Positions 1-7,276 of a stretch of 26,407 bases of DNA are shown here, in pieces (the first letter of the stretch is position 1; each line of letters begins with the position of its first letter). Where the stretch lies: the NCBI GenBank assembly GCA_002336405.1, contig DDEJ01000166.1, positions 574 through 26,980 of the forward strand, read 5' to 3'. The position numbers and the translations under genes were made by a program. The DNA is from Rhodobacteraceae bacterium UBA1957. GTDB lineage: Bacteria > Pseudomonadota > Alphaproteobacteria > Rhodobacterales > Rhodobacteraceae. The notes under the pieces were generated by a model. The model had not been told where the DNA came from, searched no databases, and saw nothing but the letters and a program-made list of their open reading frames with translations.

Positions 1-581
1 GGTGCCAATTTTTTTGAACAATTGGGCACAGGAAATTTCGGTAAATGAGGTCACGGCTCATCCTTTCTGAAAAATGTCAGCGGATGCGTAGATTTGGCCT
101 TGGCCTCACGGGGCGAACGCGCACCCCACAGTTAAGCATATTCATCCTCAGTGGGGATGGTCAAGGCTTTGATTATGCCATTCAGCGGGCCTGATCCCAA
201 AGCGCAGTCTCTGCTTGGGTTTGCTTTATATCGGCCAGAAGCGCGAAATCGGGGGGTGATCTTGGGACGCAAAGCTAAGAAGCCGGATATCTGTCTTTGC
301 CGTGCGCGCGCCCAAAAACCTGCGCAGCCTGGGTTGCAAATCGGTCCAAGCACAGGCGGCGGCCGGTTTATTTGGTGATTTCAATCATTATCCTGTCATT
401 TAGGCGGTAAATTAATATATTGGCGTGCGGTTTGCATCTCTGCGCCACAGGCTGGAATTGGTTCGTATTGCAGCACCCTTAAGATTTATGTGCAGCCTAA
501 ATCTCATGCGTGACGGGTGTTGTACGGGTTAAGGACCTGGCAATCGGCGTTACCATCGCCATAAGGAATGAGGCGCCTATC
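1..581. other. Gene-free stretch upstream of the ankyrin lipoprotein
   Basis: I see no supportable gene here. Two overlapping open frames of about 75 codons (near 132-378, one per strand) have no ribosome site and no recognisable product. An imperfect inverted repeat at about 2-28 (GTGCCAATT against AATTGGGCAC) could be the end of a transcript from outside the window, but no T tract follows it. The last 100 bases presumably carry the promoter of the downstream gene, but I could not pick out convincing -35/-10 boxes. Confidence 0.5.
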
Positions 582-1658
582 ATGCAGCAGCATATTTTCG
601 CAGTGATCGTTGTTTTGGCGGGTGTTCTGGGACTGACGGGATGTTCTGAGCGTGAACAGGCAACCGATGACCCACGCTATGTTCTGCCGACCCTTCACTG
701 GGCTGCGCAATTCAGTGTTTTGCCTGCAATTGAGAAAATTATAGCCTCTGGAATTGATGTCGATGTCCGCAATAGCGCCGAACAGACACCTCTGCATCTG
801 GCGGCGCGTTTTGGGAACGCCAAAACCGTGGCAGCACTGCTTTCGGCCGGTGCGGATATCAACGCAAAAGACCAAGACGGCATAACGCCGTTGCAAGTGA
901 CTTTGCGGTTTGGAAAAGAGGCGAAATTCAAAACTCTGATGGCGGCGGGGGCCAATGTGAACCTGCGTGATGATACCGGGCAGACACCGCTGCATCTTGC
1001 GGTGATCTTTGACCGGTATGCCATGCTGGACAGATTGTTGAAATCACGCGCAAAAGTACATGCTCGCAATGCAGATTCAGACATGGCGTTACATTTGGCA
1101 ATTAAGAGAAATTCGGCGAAAGCGGTCAAAAGATTGTTGGCCGCAGGTGCTGATGCGAATGCCAAGGGAGCGGGGGGCGTAACGCCACTGTCTCTGGCAA
1201 TTCAGTATTCGACGGCTGATGTCATGGCACGGTTGCTTGGCGCGCGGGCGAAAGTGAATGCCACGGATAAAAAGGGCCAGTCGGCACTATATCTTGCTGC
1301 GGGGATGGCGCAGGATAAAGCTCTGTTGTTGTTAAAACGGGGGGCGGCGATCAACATGCGTACGAAAGCCGGGTTTACGCCGCTTTTGAATGCCACGCGC
1401 ACCGGCCATTTGGGAAACATGGAACTGTTAATCGCCAAAGGTGCCACGGTGAATACGTCAAACAAATATGGTGTGACCCCGCTGCATTGGGCCGCCGGGT
1501 TTGGCAAATCTGCCGCCGTTATGCTGTTGCTGGATGCCAAGGCAAATGTGAAGGCAAAAGATGAGAATGGGCGAACCCCGTTTGCATGGGCTAAATTGAT
1601 GGGTAATCTTGAGGGCAGCAAGGGATACTGGGCTCTCAATCGCGCCCAATACAAATAA
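582..1658 (+). CDS. Ankyrin-repeat lipoprotein
   Basis: This encodes a predicted exported lipoprotein of 358 residues made almost wholly of ankyrin repeats. The frame stays open to 510, but I chose the ATG at 582. It has an AAGGAATGAGG ribosome site and starts a clean lipoprotein signal peptide: a short N-region, a hydrophobic stretch at residues 5-17 and the lipobox LTGC with the lipidated Cys at 21. Ser at +2 suggests outer-membrane sorting. From about residue 35 to the end there are nine or ten repeats with the usual TPLHLAA and GADxNAKD signatures, some degenerate. Ankyrin repeats bind other proteins; the partner cannot be read from sequence. The downstream DUF1330-like gene is about 130 bases away, so an operon is uncertain. 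I see no enzyme domain. Confidence 0.88.
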   Translation: MQQHIFAVIVVLAGVLGLTGCSEREQATDDPRYVLPTLHWAAQFSVLPAIEKIIASGIDVDVRNSAEQTPLHLAARFGNAKTVAALLSAGADINAKDQDGITPLQVTLRFGKEAKFKTLMAAGANVNLRDDTGQTPLHLAVIFDRYAMLDRLLKSRAKVHARNADSDMALHLAIKRNSAKAVKRLLAAGADANAKGAGGVTPLSLAIQYSTADVMARLLGARAKVNATDKKGQSALYLAAGMAQDKALLLLKRGAAINMRTKAGFTPLLNATRTGHLGNMELLIAKGATVNTSNKYGVTPLHWAAGFGKSAAVMLLLDAKANVKAKDENGRTPFAWAKLMGNLEGSKGYWALNRAQYK

Positions 1659-1789
1659 AGCCAAAAGGAACGACCCCGTGGGAAACTCAGATCGCACTGT
1701 TTGATGTTTCATTTTGATCTGAAATCGGGAATGGGTTATACGAAACCGTACCAGTGACATAGGTCAAAAAACAAAACAGGAAGATAGAT

Positions 1790-2080
1790 ATGCCAAAAGT
1801 GCTTCAAGTGGTAATTTACACGTCGGTATCTGATGAGGCAAAACTTGCGGATTATGCCGTCCTTGCCGGGCCTGCAATGATGGCGAAAGGGGCGCGATTT
1901 TTAGCGCGGGGCCTGCCGATTGCGGTTCGTGAGGCTGGTCAGAAGACCCGCACTGTGGTGATCGAATGGCCCAGCATGGAGGCTGCGGATGCGGGTTATA
2001 ACAGCGACGAGTACCAAGCGGCCATCAAGGCCTTGGACGGTGGCGCCGAGCGCGAGTTTCGCTATATCGAGGCGGTCTAA
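1790..2080 (+). CDS. DUF1330-like small protein
   Basis: A 96-residue cytoplasmic protein resembling the DUF1330 family, small ferredoxin-like (dimeric alpha-beta barrel) proteins of unknown function. The visible family features are an N-terminal beta strand (VLQVVIYTSV), a central segment with KGARFLARG, a strand ending in VVIEWPSMEAADAGYNSDEYQAA and a C-terminal EFRYIEAV strand. The ATG has a good AGGAAG ribosome site six bases upstream. The length fits the family. It lies between the ankyrin lipoprotein and a methyltransferase on the same strand, about 60 bases before the latter, so the two may share a transcript. No catalytic role can be assigned. Confidence 0.8.
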   Translation: MPKVLQVVIYTSVSDEAKLADYAVLAGPAMMAKGARFLARGLPIAVREAGQKTRTVVIEWPSMEAADAGYNSDEYQAAIKALDGGAEREFRYIEAV

Positions 2081-2143
2081 GCCACATTTTACAAGGTGCC
2101 AAAGTATCAAAATGGACCCGTAACATGAGGACGGTAGACAGAT

Positions 2144-2758
2144 ATGGAGGATTTAAAGGCTCATTGGGACAATGTTTGGCAAACCAAATCTCATGATTCC
2201 ACCAGTTGGTATCAAGAGGTGCCTGCTACTTCTCTGCGATTTTTTGAGACCGTGAAATTGTCAAATACCGCGCCTCTGATCGACATCGGCAGTGGCGCAT
2301 CAAAATTGATCGATGGTTGGCTGTCACAGGGGTTTCGCGATATTACCGCGTTGGATATATCTGCAAACGCATTTGTACAGAGCAAGCTGCGTCTTGGAGT
2401 GGACGCAGACCAAGTAACATTTATCGAGGCCAACGTAATAGATTGGCAGCCCGAGCGGTGCTATCAACTTTGGCATGATCGCGCGGTTTTCCATTTTTTG
2501 ACAGACCCGGATAGCCGGGAACGCTATATCAACACCCTCACGACGGCCCTGGCACCTGGGGCATTTTTCATTTGCGGCGGATTCTCAACTTCTGGGCCGC
2601 AAAAATGTTCGGGCCTTGAGGTGCAGCGCTATGATCCGGGCAGAATGGCCGAAGTTTTTGCGCCGTGGTTTGAGGTTTTGGCGTCGGAAAACGAAACCCA
2701 TCTTACCCCCGCCAGATCAGAGCAACATTTTTTATGGTCGTTGTTTCAACGTAGATAA
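2144..2758 (+). CDS. Class I SAM-dependent methyltransferase
   Basis: A 204-residue soluble enzyme with a Rossmann-type SAM-binding fold. Motif I is LIDIGSGAS at residues 45-53 (the glycine-rich SAM loop), and the acidic residue after strand 2 is Asp71 in ALDIS. The segment around FIEANVIDWQP matches the motif II/III region, and HDRAVFHFLTD follows as the post-motif strand. It resembles the short methyltransferases that begin with HWDNVW and SWYQ. The family transfers a methyl group from SAM to a small molecule or other acceptor; the acceptor is unknown here. The ribosome site (GAGG, 13 bases upstream) is rather distant, but no better start is visible. The gene is probably intact. Confidence 0.85.
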   Translation: MEDLKAHWDNVWQTKSHDSTSWYQEVPATSLRFFETVKLSNTAPLIDIGSGASKLIDGWLSQGFRDITALDISANAFVQSKLRLGVDADQVTFIEANVIDWQPERCYQLWHDRAVFHFLTDPDSRERYINTLTTALAPGAFFICGGFSTSGPQKCSGLEVQRYDPGRMAEVFAPWFEVLASENETHLTPARSEQHFLWSLFQRR

Positions 2759-3340
2759 ACTCTCGCCGATTTGAACACATCAACAGGTGAAAATGGGCTT
2801 GTATATGTGCTATTGGGCAAGTTGAACGCTCTTTTCGTTGTAGACCGATATGACTTGTCTGCTTATTCATCAGCACTTTTTACAGATCTGTTCATTGGTC
2901 GAGGCCGATCTATTTTGACCAACAAGAGCGTCCAACGCCGGAATTTGATCCGGATGTTTTTGGGTCACAGTGTTTGCCTGACTAAAAACCTGATCGCGTG
3001 TCGCTGTAATTTGGTTTGTTTTTGAGCATCTTTGCCAATGATTTCATATGTTGGAAGATCAATCGCGAACGTCTGTATTTTAGTTCGGGCCTCAGCCGCC
3101 GACATTTTGAAGACCATGGCGCAGGTATATGTGGTCGCGCACATTAAAAGCGCCTTAGTTTCCGGAAGTTCTAGTGAAATGCACACAATCATACCTTTCC
3201 AACAAAGTGGATCGCGAGTGGTGATATGCGCGGTTTCCCCATTTGGCAGCAATGCGTTTATTTTATAGAAAGTGGCGTTCATTATAATGAGCTTTGTAAT
3301 CGGCTGAGCAATACTCGGCCACGGTGGCGGCGGCCTTTGG
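2759..3340. other. Gene-poor stretch between methyltransferase and IS element
   Basis: No gene can be supported here. A minus-strand frame of 105 codons (2965-3282) is intact but has no Shine-Dalgarno sequence and no family resemblance I recognise. The plus-strand frame at 2771-3025 lacks an ATG start and a ribosome site. An inverted repeat is present (see 2822-2935). The stretch borders an IS3-type element, so it may be displaced or decayed sequence. Confidence 0.5.
2822..2935. repeat. 12-bp inverted repeat bounding a 114-bp segment
   Basis: TTGAACGCTCTT at 2822-2833 is matched, with one mismatch, by the reverse complement of AAGAGCGTCCAA at 2924-2935. The interior shows only weak further complementarity. 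It could be a remnant of a small non-autonomous element or a chance structure. I see no clear target duplication. Confidence 0.3.
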
Positions 3341-3383
3341 TTGGTCCTGTCCCACTTACGTTCCTCTGCCAACTTATTGATGC

Positions 3384-4214
3384 AGCCTGTCGTTCAAAGG
3401 CCAAGGGACTTTTGTCCCCCAGCGATGAATGGCGGTGGAGCAGGTTATAAAATCCATTGATATACTGGAATATTGCCCCCTGGGCTTGGCGTCTTGTTTC
3501 CCAACGATTGTGCGAGGTCAGCTCGGCCTTGATGGTTTTGAAGAACGTCTCCACCGCCGCATTATCATTGCAGTTTGCTTTGCCACTCATCGACCCCCTA
3601 AATCCGTGTTGGCGCGGGATCTTGTGATGGTTGTGCGAACAATATTGGCTGCCACGGTCGATGTGATGGAGGCATCCTTTGGCCGGTGCCCGCAATGCGA
3701 TCGCCATCTTCAACGCCCTGATTGTCAGGTCGCGTTTCATGCTATTGCTTACCGCCCAGCCGATCACACGCCGCAAATGCAGGTCGAGGATTACAGCCGG
3801 ATACAGCCGGATACAGCCAGCCCTCGCGCGTCCAGATATAGGTAATGTCAGCTGCCCATTTCTGGTTTGGTTGATCCGCTGTGAAATTACGATCAGGCAG
3901 GTTTGGCGCAATGTTGAACTTGTGATTGCGGTCTGTCGTCACCTTGTGTTTGCGAGTTCCAACCATGGATATGCCGTTGTGGCGCATCAAACGCCCAACA
4001 CGGCGGTGCCCGATATCAAAGCCAATCTCTTTGAGTTCTTCAGTCATACGCGGCCTGCCATAGCAGCCAAGGCTGAGACGGGATTGTTCTTTGATGTGGG
4101 CCAACGTGACCACGTCAGAGCGTTGTCTGCAACGGGCTGAGCGGTGACCGAACGCCCGTAATCCGCGCGCTGAAATTCACGACAGCGCACATCCGTAATG
4201 GAAAATGCAGATCC
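3384..4214 (-). pseudogene. IS3-family transposase orfB, frameshifted
   Basis: This is the catalytic half of an IS3-type DDE transposase, in three frames. The N-terminal part around LAHIKEQSRLSLGCYGRPRM and GHRRVGRLMRHNG is the HTH_21 region. The catalytic residues are all still encoded: the first Asp in WAADITYIW, the second Asp in HIDRGSQY, and the Glu in NDNAAVETFF. The frame is lost at 3799-3818, where GGATACAGCC is present twice in tandem. Removing one 10-base copy restores a continuous reading, EGWLYPAVILDL. A second frame change lies at about 4160-4172, between VNFSA and RGLRAFGHR. Homology ends near FERQAA (3384), and the open frame then runs on to 3282, out of the element. A start near 4214 is assumed. 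Confidence 0.85.
3799..3818. repeat. 10-bp tandem duplication in the transposase
   Basis: GGATACAGCC occurs at 3799-3808 and again at 3809-3818, preceded by a partial copy TTACAGCC. The extra 10 bases shift the reading frame of the minus-strand transposase at a conserved position, so the duplication is probably the inactivating mutation or one of them. Confidence 0.85.
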
Positions 4215-4237
4215 ATGTTCTTAGATGGCCATAAACC

Positions 4238-4513
4238 TCAAAGGTTTTGGCGCGCACAGAACACCGTGGCCTTTTTTACGGTTTCGCTTTCCTCCTTGAG
4301 GACACAGTTCTCACGCCGAAGCCGGTCATTCTGCCGAGCCAATCCCAAATCTTCTTGTGAAATCACATCTGGGTCTCGGTGTGCAGTGCGCCAGGTGCTC
4401 AGCGTCGACATTCTGGCACCAAGATCATCAGTGACCTGCTTACGCGATAGGCCACTGGTCAATGTGATACGCACCGCATTTTGGCGGAATTCGTCCGTCC
4501 GTTTCGGTGCCAT
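4238..4513 (-). CDS. IS3-family transposase orfA (HTH protein)
   Basis: A 91-residue DNA-binding subunit of an IS3-type transposase (HTH_Tnp_1 family). The N-terminal helix-turn-helix is visible in RTDEFRQNAVRI, SRKQVTDDLG and STLSTWR. It is followed by a leucine-zipper-like stretch (DRLRRENCVLKEE) that normally mediates multimerisation. I chose the ATG at 4513 because AAAGGAG lies seven bases upstream. It ends in KKATVFCARQNL, the place where IS3 elements usually frameshift into orfB. OrfA looks intact but is not useful without orfB. Confidence 0.85.
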   Translation of the reverse strand: MAPKRTDEFRQNAVRITLTSGLSRKQVTDDLGARMSTLSTWRTAHRDPDVISQEDLGLARQNDRLRRENCVLKEESETVKKATVFCARQNL

Positions 4514-4577
4514 AGTCAATCTCCTTTGTTGCGGTAAATGCTATCAAAGGCGCGGCATCAAACCGCGACAGGCCAAA

Positions 4578-4994
4578 CTGCCTATATGATTCTCAATGCC
4601 ATAGACTCGATGGGCCGTTTCATCAGAGGCTTGCCATAGAATGTTGAAGCCTTTTGCCGATCTTGTTTATTGTTTGTCAGGTCACTTTCATACCTCTAGA
4701 TGGTCATAGGACGGCTCTCTTTTTCGAATGCCACTTGGGTCAGATACAGATCGTTTGTCATTCAGTTTATCCTTTAGAATGAGGGCTGCGCTATCGTGCA
4801 CCTTTGAGATTTCGAGGGGTGGTACAGAGGATGGTAAAGCGGGCGCAAAGGTTGGCAACAGAAGTGGGTGTAGAAAACCAGATGTGACTAGATATGAAAA
4901 GTTCCAGAAAGCCTGCTTATTAGCCATAAAAACAGTGCATTTTAGCAGGTCTAAGCTGGTAGGGTTAAAAGTCATTTTTTTTGGGGGGGGGTAA
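4578..4994. other. Gene-free stretch between IS element and tmRNA 3' end
   Basis: I recognise no gene. Overlapping open frames on both strands (about 90 codons each) lack ribosome sites and family resemblance. The right edge is an abrupt homopolymer junction, eight T followed by nine G at 4975-4991, just beyond the 3' end of the minus-strand tmRNA. No U-rich terminator is visible for the tmRNA; the RNA ends in the hairpin at 4999-5024. Confidence 0.5.
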
Positions 4995-4995
4995 C

Positions 4996-5300
4996 AGTGC
5001 AGGCTTCTGTTGCCAGGTGCCTGCGAACCCCGCCAGGCCCTGCAAAGGGACTGGACTTAATGTTCGGTCTCGCCGACTGCTTACGCAGCCATTGCTACCG
5101 GTGCACGATTGTCATTTGCAATTGTACGTTTTGAACCGATACGGTGGTATCTCGCCGAAACAAAGCTAACCCCTTTAGACGTTCGTCGATCCTATTTCGA
5201 CCCCGAATCCGTCAAATGAACGGTGTTTGGTGGAGTCGCCGGGTACCGCCCCCGGGTCCGATCCGCGTATTACGAGCGCGTTTATGTCCATAGTCCCGAA
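4996..5300 (-). ncRNA. ssrA: Two-piece (circularly permuted) tmRNA
   Basis: Transfer-messenger RNA rescues stalled ribosomes with SmpB and tags the unfinished protein for proteolysis. The gene is permuted, as in alphaproteobacteria: the acceptor piece comes first (about 5300 to 5228, ending in an encoded CCA), then a 23-base spacer (5227-5205), then the coding piece from G5204. The two ends form a perfect 7-bp acceptor stem, GGGGTCG against CGACTCC, including G3-U70, the alanyl-tRNA synthetase identity pair. A 5-bp T stem (CCGGG/CCCGG) with a 7-base loop adjoins it. The coding piece has the conserved GGATCGACGAACG stretch, then a tag frame at 5119-5081 encoding ANDNRAPVAMAA and a TAA stop. 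Downstream hairpins at 5033-5054 and 4999-5024 (GCAGGC/GCCTGC) fit the 3' pseudoknot and end structures. The outer 5' end is estimated, and I found no clear promoter. Confidence 0.94.
5081..5119 (-). other. tmRNA proteolysis-tag reading frame
   Basis: Twelve codons plus TAA encode ANDNRAPVAMAA. With the alanine carried by the tmRNA itself, the tag added to stalled proteins would be AANDNRAPVAMAA. The hydrophobic C-terminal end (ending AMAA) is the expected ClpXP/ClpAP degron. There is no start codon, as expected, because the ribosome resumes on the first GCA codon. Confidence 0.93.
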
Positions 5301-5794
5301 AGACATTTCTCTTGTACTTTAATTGTGGAGAATATTAAAGGCCTATTGTGCCACCGGCTTTGTCTTTGGGGGAGTGAGGGCGGCGTAAAATTGACGGAAA
5401 CTAAACTTTATATAGCGTTTTGACTATGGAACTGCATAGACGTGCCATACTCTGACCTCAAGATGCTTGGCTGTTCGCTGGCTATGCCTTGCTTAGCAGT
5501 TCGGTCACACGAATGCGTGGTTGGGGCATAAAGTGGGTAGGCTGCTGTGGGTTTTTATACCTAAGGTGTGCGCGGAAACACAGCTTTTGGCTGTTTCTTT
5601 GGTGTAATTGCCAAAACCTACTGTCGGTAAATTGGGTGGGGATTGGTGACATCCGCGCGAGGTTGATTGTTAAAAACAGCTATTTACAATTTTTATCTGA
5701 CTGGTGAAGGCCGGTCGTCGGTACAAATTTAGTCTTGCAATCGCAAAGAGAGAAAGGTGTAAGGTCCTATAGTCAGATGCAAAGGGTCTTGCCG
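5301..5794. other. Gene-free stretch between tmRNA and amidase gene
   Basis: This should hold the tmRNA promoter (reading minus) and the amidase promoter (reading plus). On the minus strand a TAATAT lies near 5335 but lacks a good -35 partner. Small plus-strand frames (5223-5423, 5489-5707) have no ribosome site or resemblance, and the first overlaps the tmRNA. Confidence 0.45.
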
Positions 5795-7213
5795 ATGGAA
5801 CCGTTTGAGCAGAGCGCACTCGAGTTAACCGCGATGCTCGATCGCAAGCAAATCAGCGTTGTGGAGGTGATGCAAGCGACCTTGGCACGGATCGATGCCG
5901 TCAATGGGTCGGTCAATGCGATTGTGTCGCTCCGTGATCACGATTCGCTGATGGCCGAGGCCGCAAAGGCGGACGCAGCACCGCGCCGGGGGCCTTTGCA
6001 CGGGGTGCCGATGGCGATCAAGGATCTGGCGGATGCAAAGGGCCTGCCGACCTCAATGGGCTCGCCGATCCATGCCGGACAGATTGCAACATCCGATGCG
6101 TTGATGGTTGCCCGATTGCGTGCAGCTGGTGCGATTATTATCGGCAAGACCAACACGCCTGAGTTCGGCCTTGGCAGCCATACGTTTAATCCTGTGCACG
6201 GCGTCACCCGCAATCCCTATGATTTATCGCGTTCGGCGGGCGGGTCATCTGGTGGTGCTGCTGTGGCGCTGTCGACGCGGATGCTGGCGCTGGCGGATGG
6301 CTCTGATATGATGGGCAGCCTGCGCAACCCGGCGGCGTGGAATAATATCTATGGCCTGCGCCCCAGCTGGGGGCTGGTACCGTCTTCGACTAGCGGGGAT
6401 AGTTTTCTCCATCAGCTGTCTACGCTGGGTCCGATGGCGCGCAGCCCGTGTGATATTGCGGCCCTGCTTGAAGTGCAGGCCGGGTCTGATCCGCGGGTGC
6501 CCCATGGCCGTTGTGAAAGTGGTTTTATGCCTGATCTTGACGTTGATCTCACTGGCAAGCGGATTGGCTGGCTCGGTGATTGGGGGGGTGCCTATCCGAT
6601 GGAGCCTGGTATTTTGGAGTTGTGCCAAGATGCGTTGCATACACTATCCGACCTTGGTGCAGAGGTGGAAGAACTGGCCCCACCGTTTGAAGCTGCCCAG
6701 CTTTGGGAGAGTTGGACACAACTGCGGTCTTGGTCGTTGCTAAGCGATGAAGTGGCTCTGTATGACGATCTTGAAACCCGAAAGGCCCTGAAACCGGCGA
6801 TGATCTGGGAGATAGAGCACGGGTTGTCACTGAGTGCGTTGCAAGTGCATGCGGCTAGCGTGATCCGATCAGAGTGGTTTCGTAAGGCGGCATCGATGTT
6901 TGCCGTTTATGATGCACTGATCCTGCCCTCGGCGCAGGTCTGGCCTTTTCCTGCAGACTGGATACATCCTGAACAGGTCAACGGTGTTGCGACGGATACC
7001 TATCATCGATGGATGGAAGTGGTGATACCGGTCAGCCTGATTGGTTTGCCTGCGCTAAATATCCCTGTCGGTTTCGGCTCTGGTGGTCTGCCAATGGGCC
7101 TGCAGATTTTTGGCGCCCGTGGGTCTGATAAGGCCTTGCTCGAAATGGGGCAGGCTTGGCACAGGGCGACCAACTGGCCCAATGCCCGCCCGCCTGATAT
7201 GGGCTTTGTCTAG
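5795..7213 (+). CDS. Amidase-signature family hydrolase
   Basis: A 472-residue cytoplasmic enzyme of the amidase-signature family, which hydrolyses C-N amide bonds by a Ser-cisSer-Lys triad. All three residues are visible: Lys76 in VPMAIKDLAD, cis-Ser151 in SAGGSSGGAA and nucleophile Ser175 in DMMGSLRNPAA. The frame is open from a TTG at 5735, and there is another ATG at 5777. I chose 5795 because AAAGGG lies eight bases upstream and MEPFEQSALEL matches the usual family start. The substrate is unknown. It is not a clear GatA, because no gatB or gatC is nearby. A convergent HTH regulator gene begins 63 bases past its stop; whether it controls the amidase is not shown. Confidence 0.9.
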   Translation: MEPFEQSALELTAMLDRKQISVVEVMQATLARIDAVNGSVNAIVSLRDHDSLMAEAAKADAAPRRGPLHGVPMAIKDLADAKGLPTSMGSPIHAGQIATSDALMVARLRAAGAIIIGKTNTPEFGLGSHTFNPVHGVTRNPYDLSRSAGGSSGGAAVALSTRMLALADGSDMMGSLRNPAAWNNIYGLRPSWGLVPSSTSGDSFLHQLSTLGPMARSPCDIAALLEVQAGSDPRVPHGRCESGFMPDLDVDLTGKRIGWLGDWGGAYPMEPGILELCQDALHTLSDLGAEVEELAPPFEAAQLWESWTQLRSWSLLSDEVALYDDLETRKALKPAMIWEIEHGLSLSALQVHAASVIRSEWFRKAASMFAVYDALILPSAQVWPFPADWIHPEQVNGVATDTYHRWMEVVIPVSLIGLPALNIPVGFGSGGLPMGLQIFGARGSDKALLEMGQAWHRATNWPNARPPDMGFV

Positions 7214-7276
7214 AACACCCTTTTCGCTGTTTATCGCGCGGATGATTTATTTAGATCGATCTCGATTATCTTTAAC

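Larger units (their letters stand above)
3342..4575 (-). mobile_element. Degenerate IS3-family insertion sequence
   Basis: The element carries the usual IS3 pair: an HTH orfA (4238-4513) followed by a DDE orfB (3384-4214), both on the minus strand. The ends are tentative. TGGTCCTGTCC at about 3342 and the complement of GACAGGCCA at about 4567-4575 form a short imperfect inverted repeat (TGG, then CCTGTC on both ends) just outside the two genes. I could not see a convincing target duplication. orfB is broken by at least two frameshifts, so the copy should be immobile unless helped in trans by an intact relative. Confidence 0.7.

Noticed and set aside
132..378. Pair of about 75-codon frames on opposite strands near the window start
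   Set aside because: They overlap each other, lack ribosome sites and show no recognisable protein pattern.
2965..3372. Minus-strand frame of 105-135 codons beside the IS element
   Set aside because: No ribosome site before the ATG at 3282 or the upstream start, no family resemblance, and the longer version runs into the IS end.
4688..4994. Overlapping 88-95 codon frames on both strands between the IS element and tmRNA
   Set aside because: No ribosome sites and no family resemblance; one ends in the poly-G run.
4990..5054. Resemblance to a signal recognition particle RNA on the plus strand
   Set aside because: Part of the plus strand first looked like a half SRP RNA, but it is the complement of the tmRNA 3' hairpins and the match breaks off at the tetraloop.
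5223..5289. Tandem Trp codons in a short plus-strand frame, resembling a trp leader peptide
   Set aside because: The sequence is the complement of the tmRNA acceptor piece, and no trp gene is downstream.
5223..5423. 66-codon plus-strand frame
   Set aside because: It lies across the acceptor piece of the minus-strand tmRNA and is explained by its GC-rich stem sequence.
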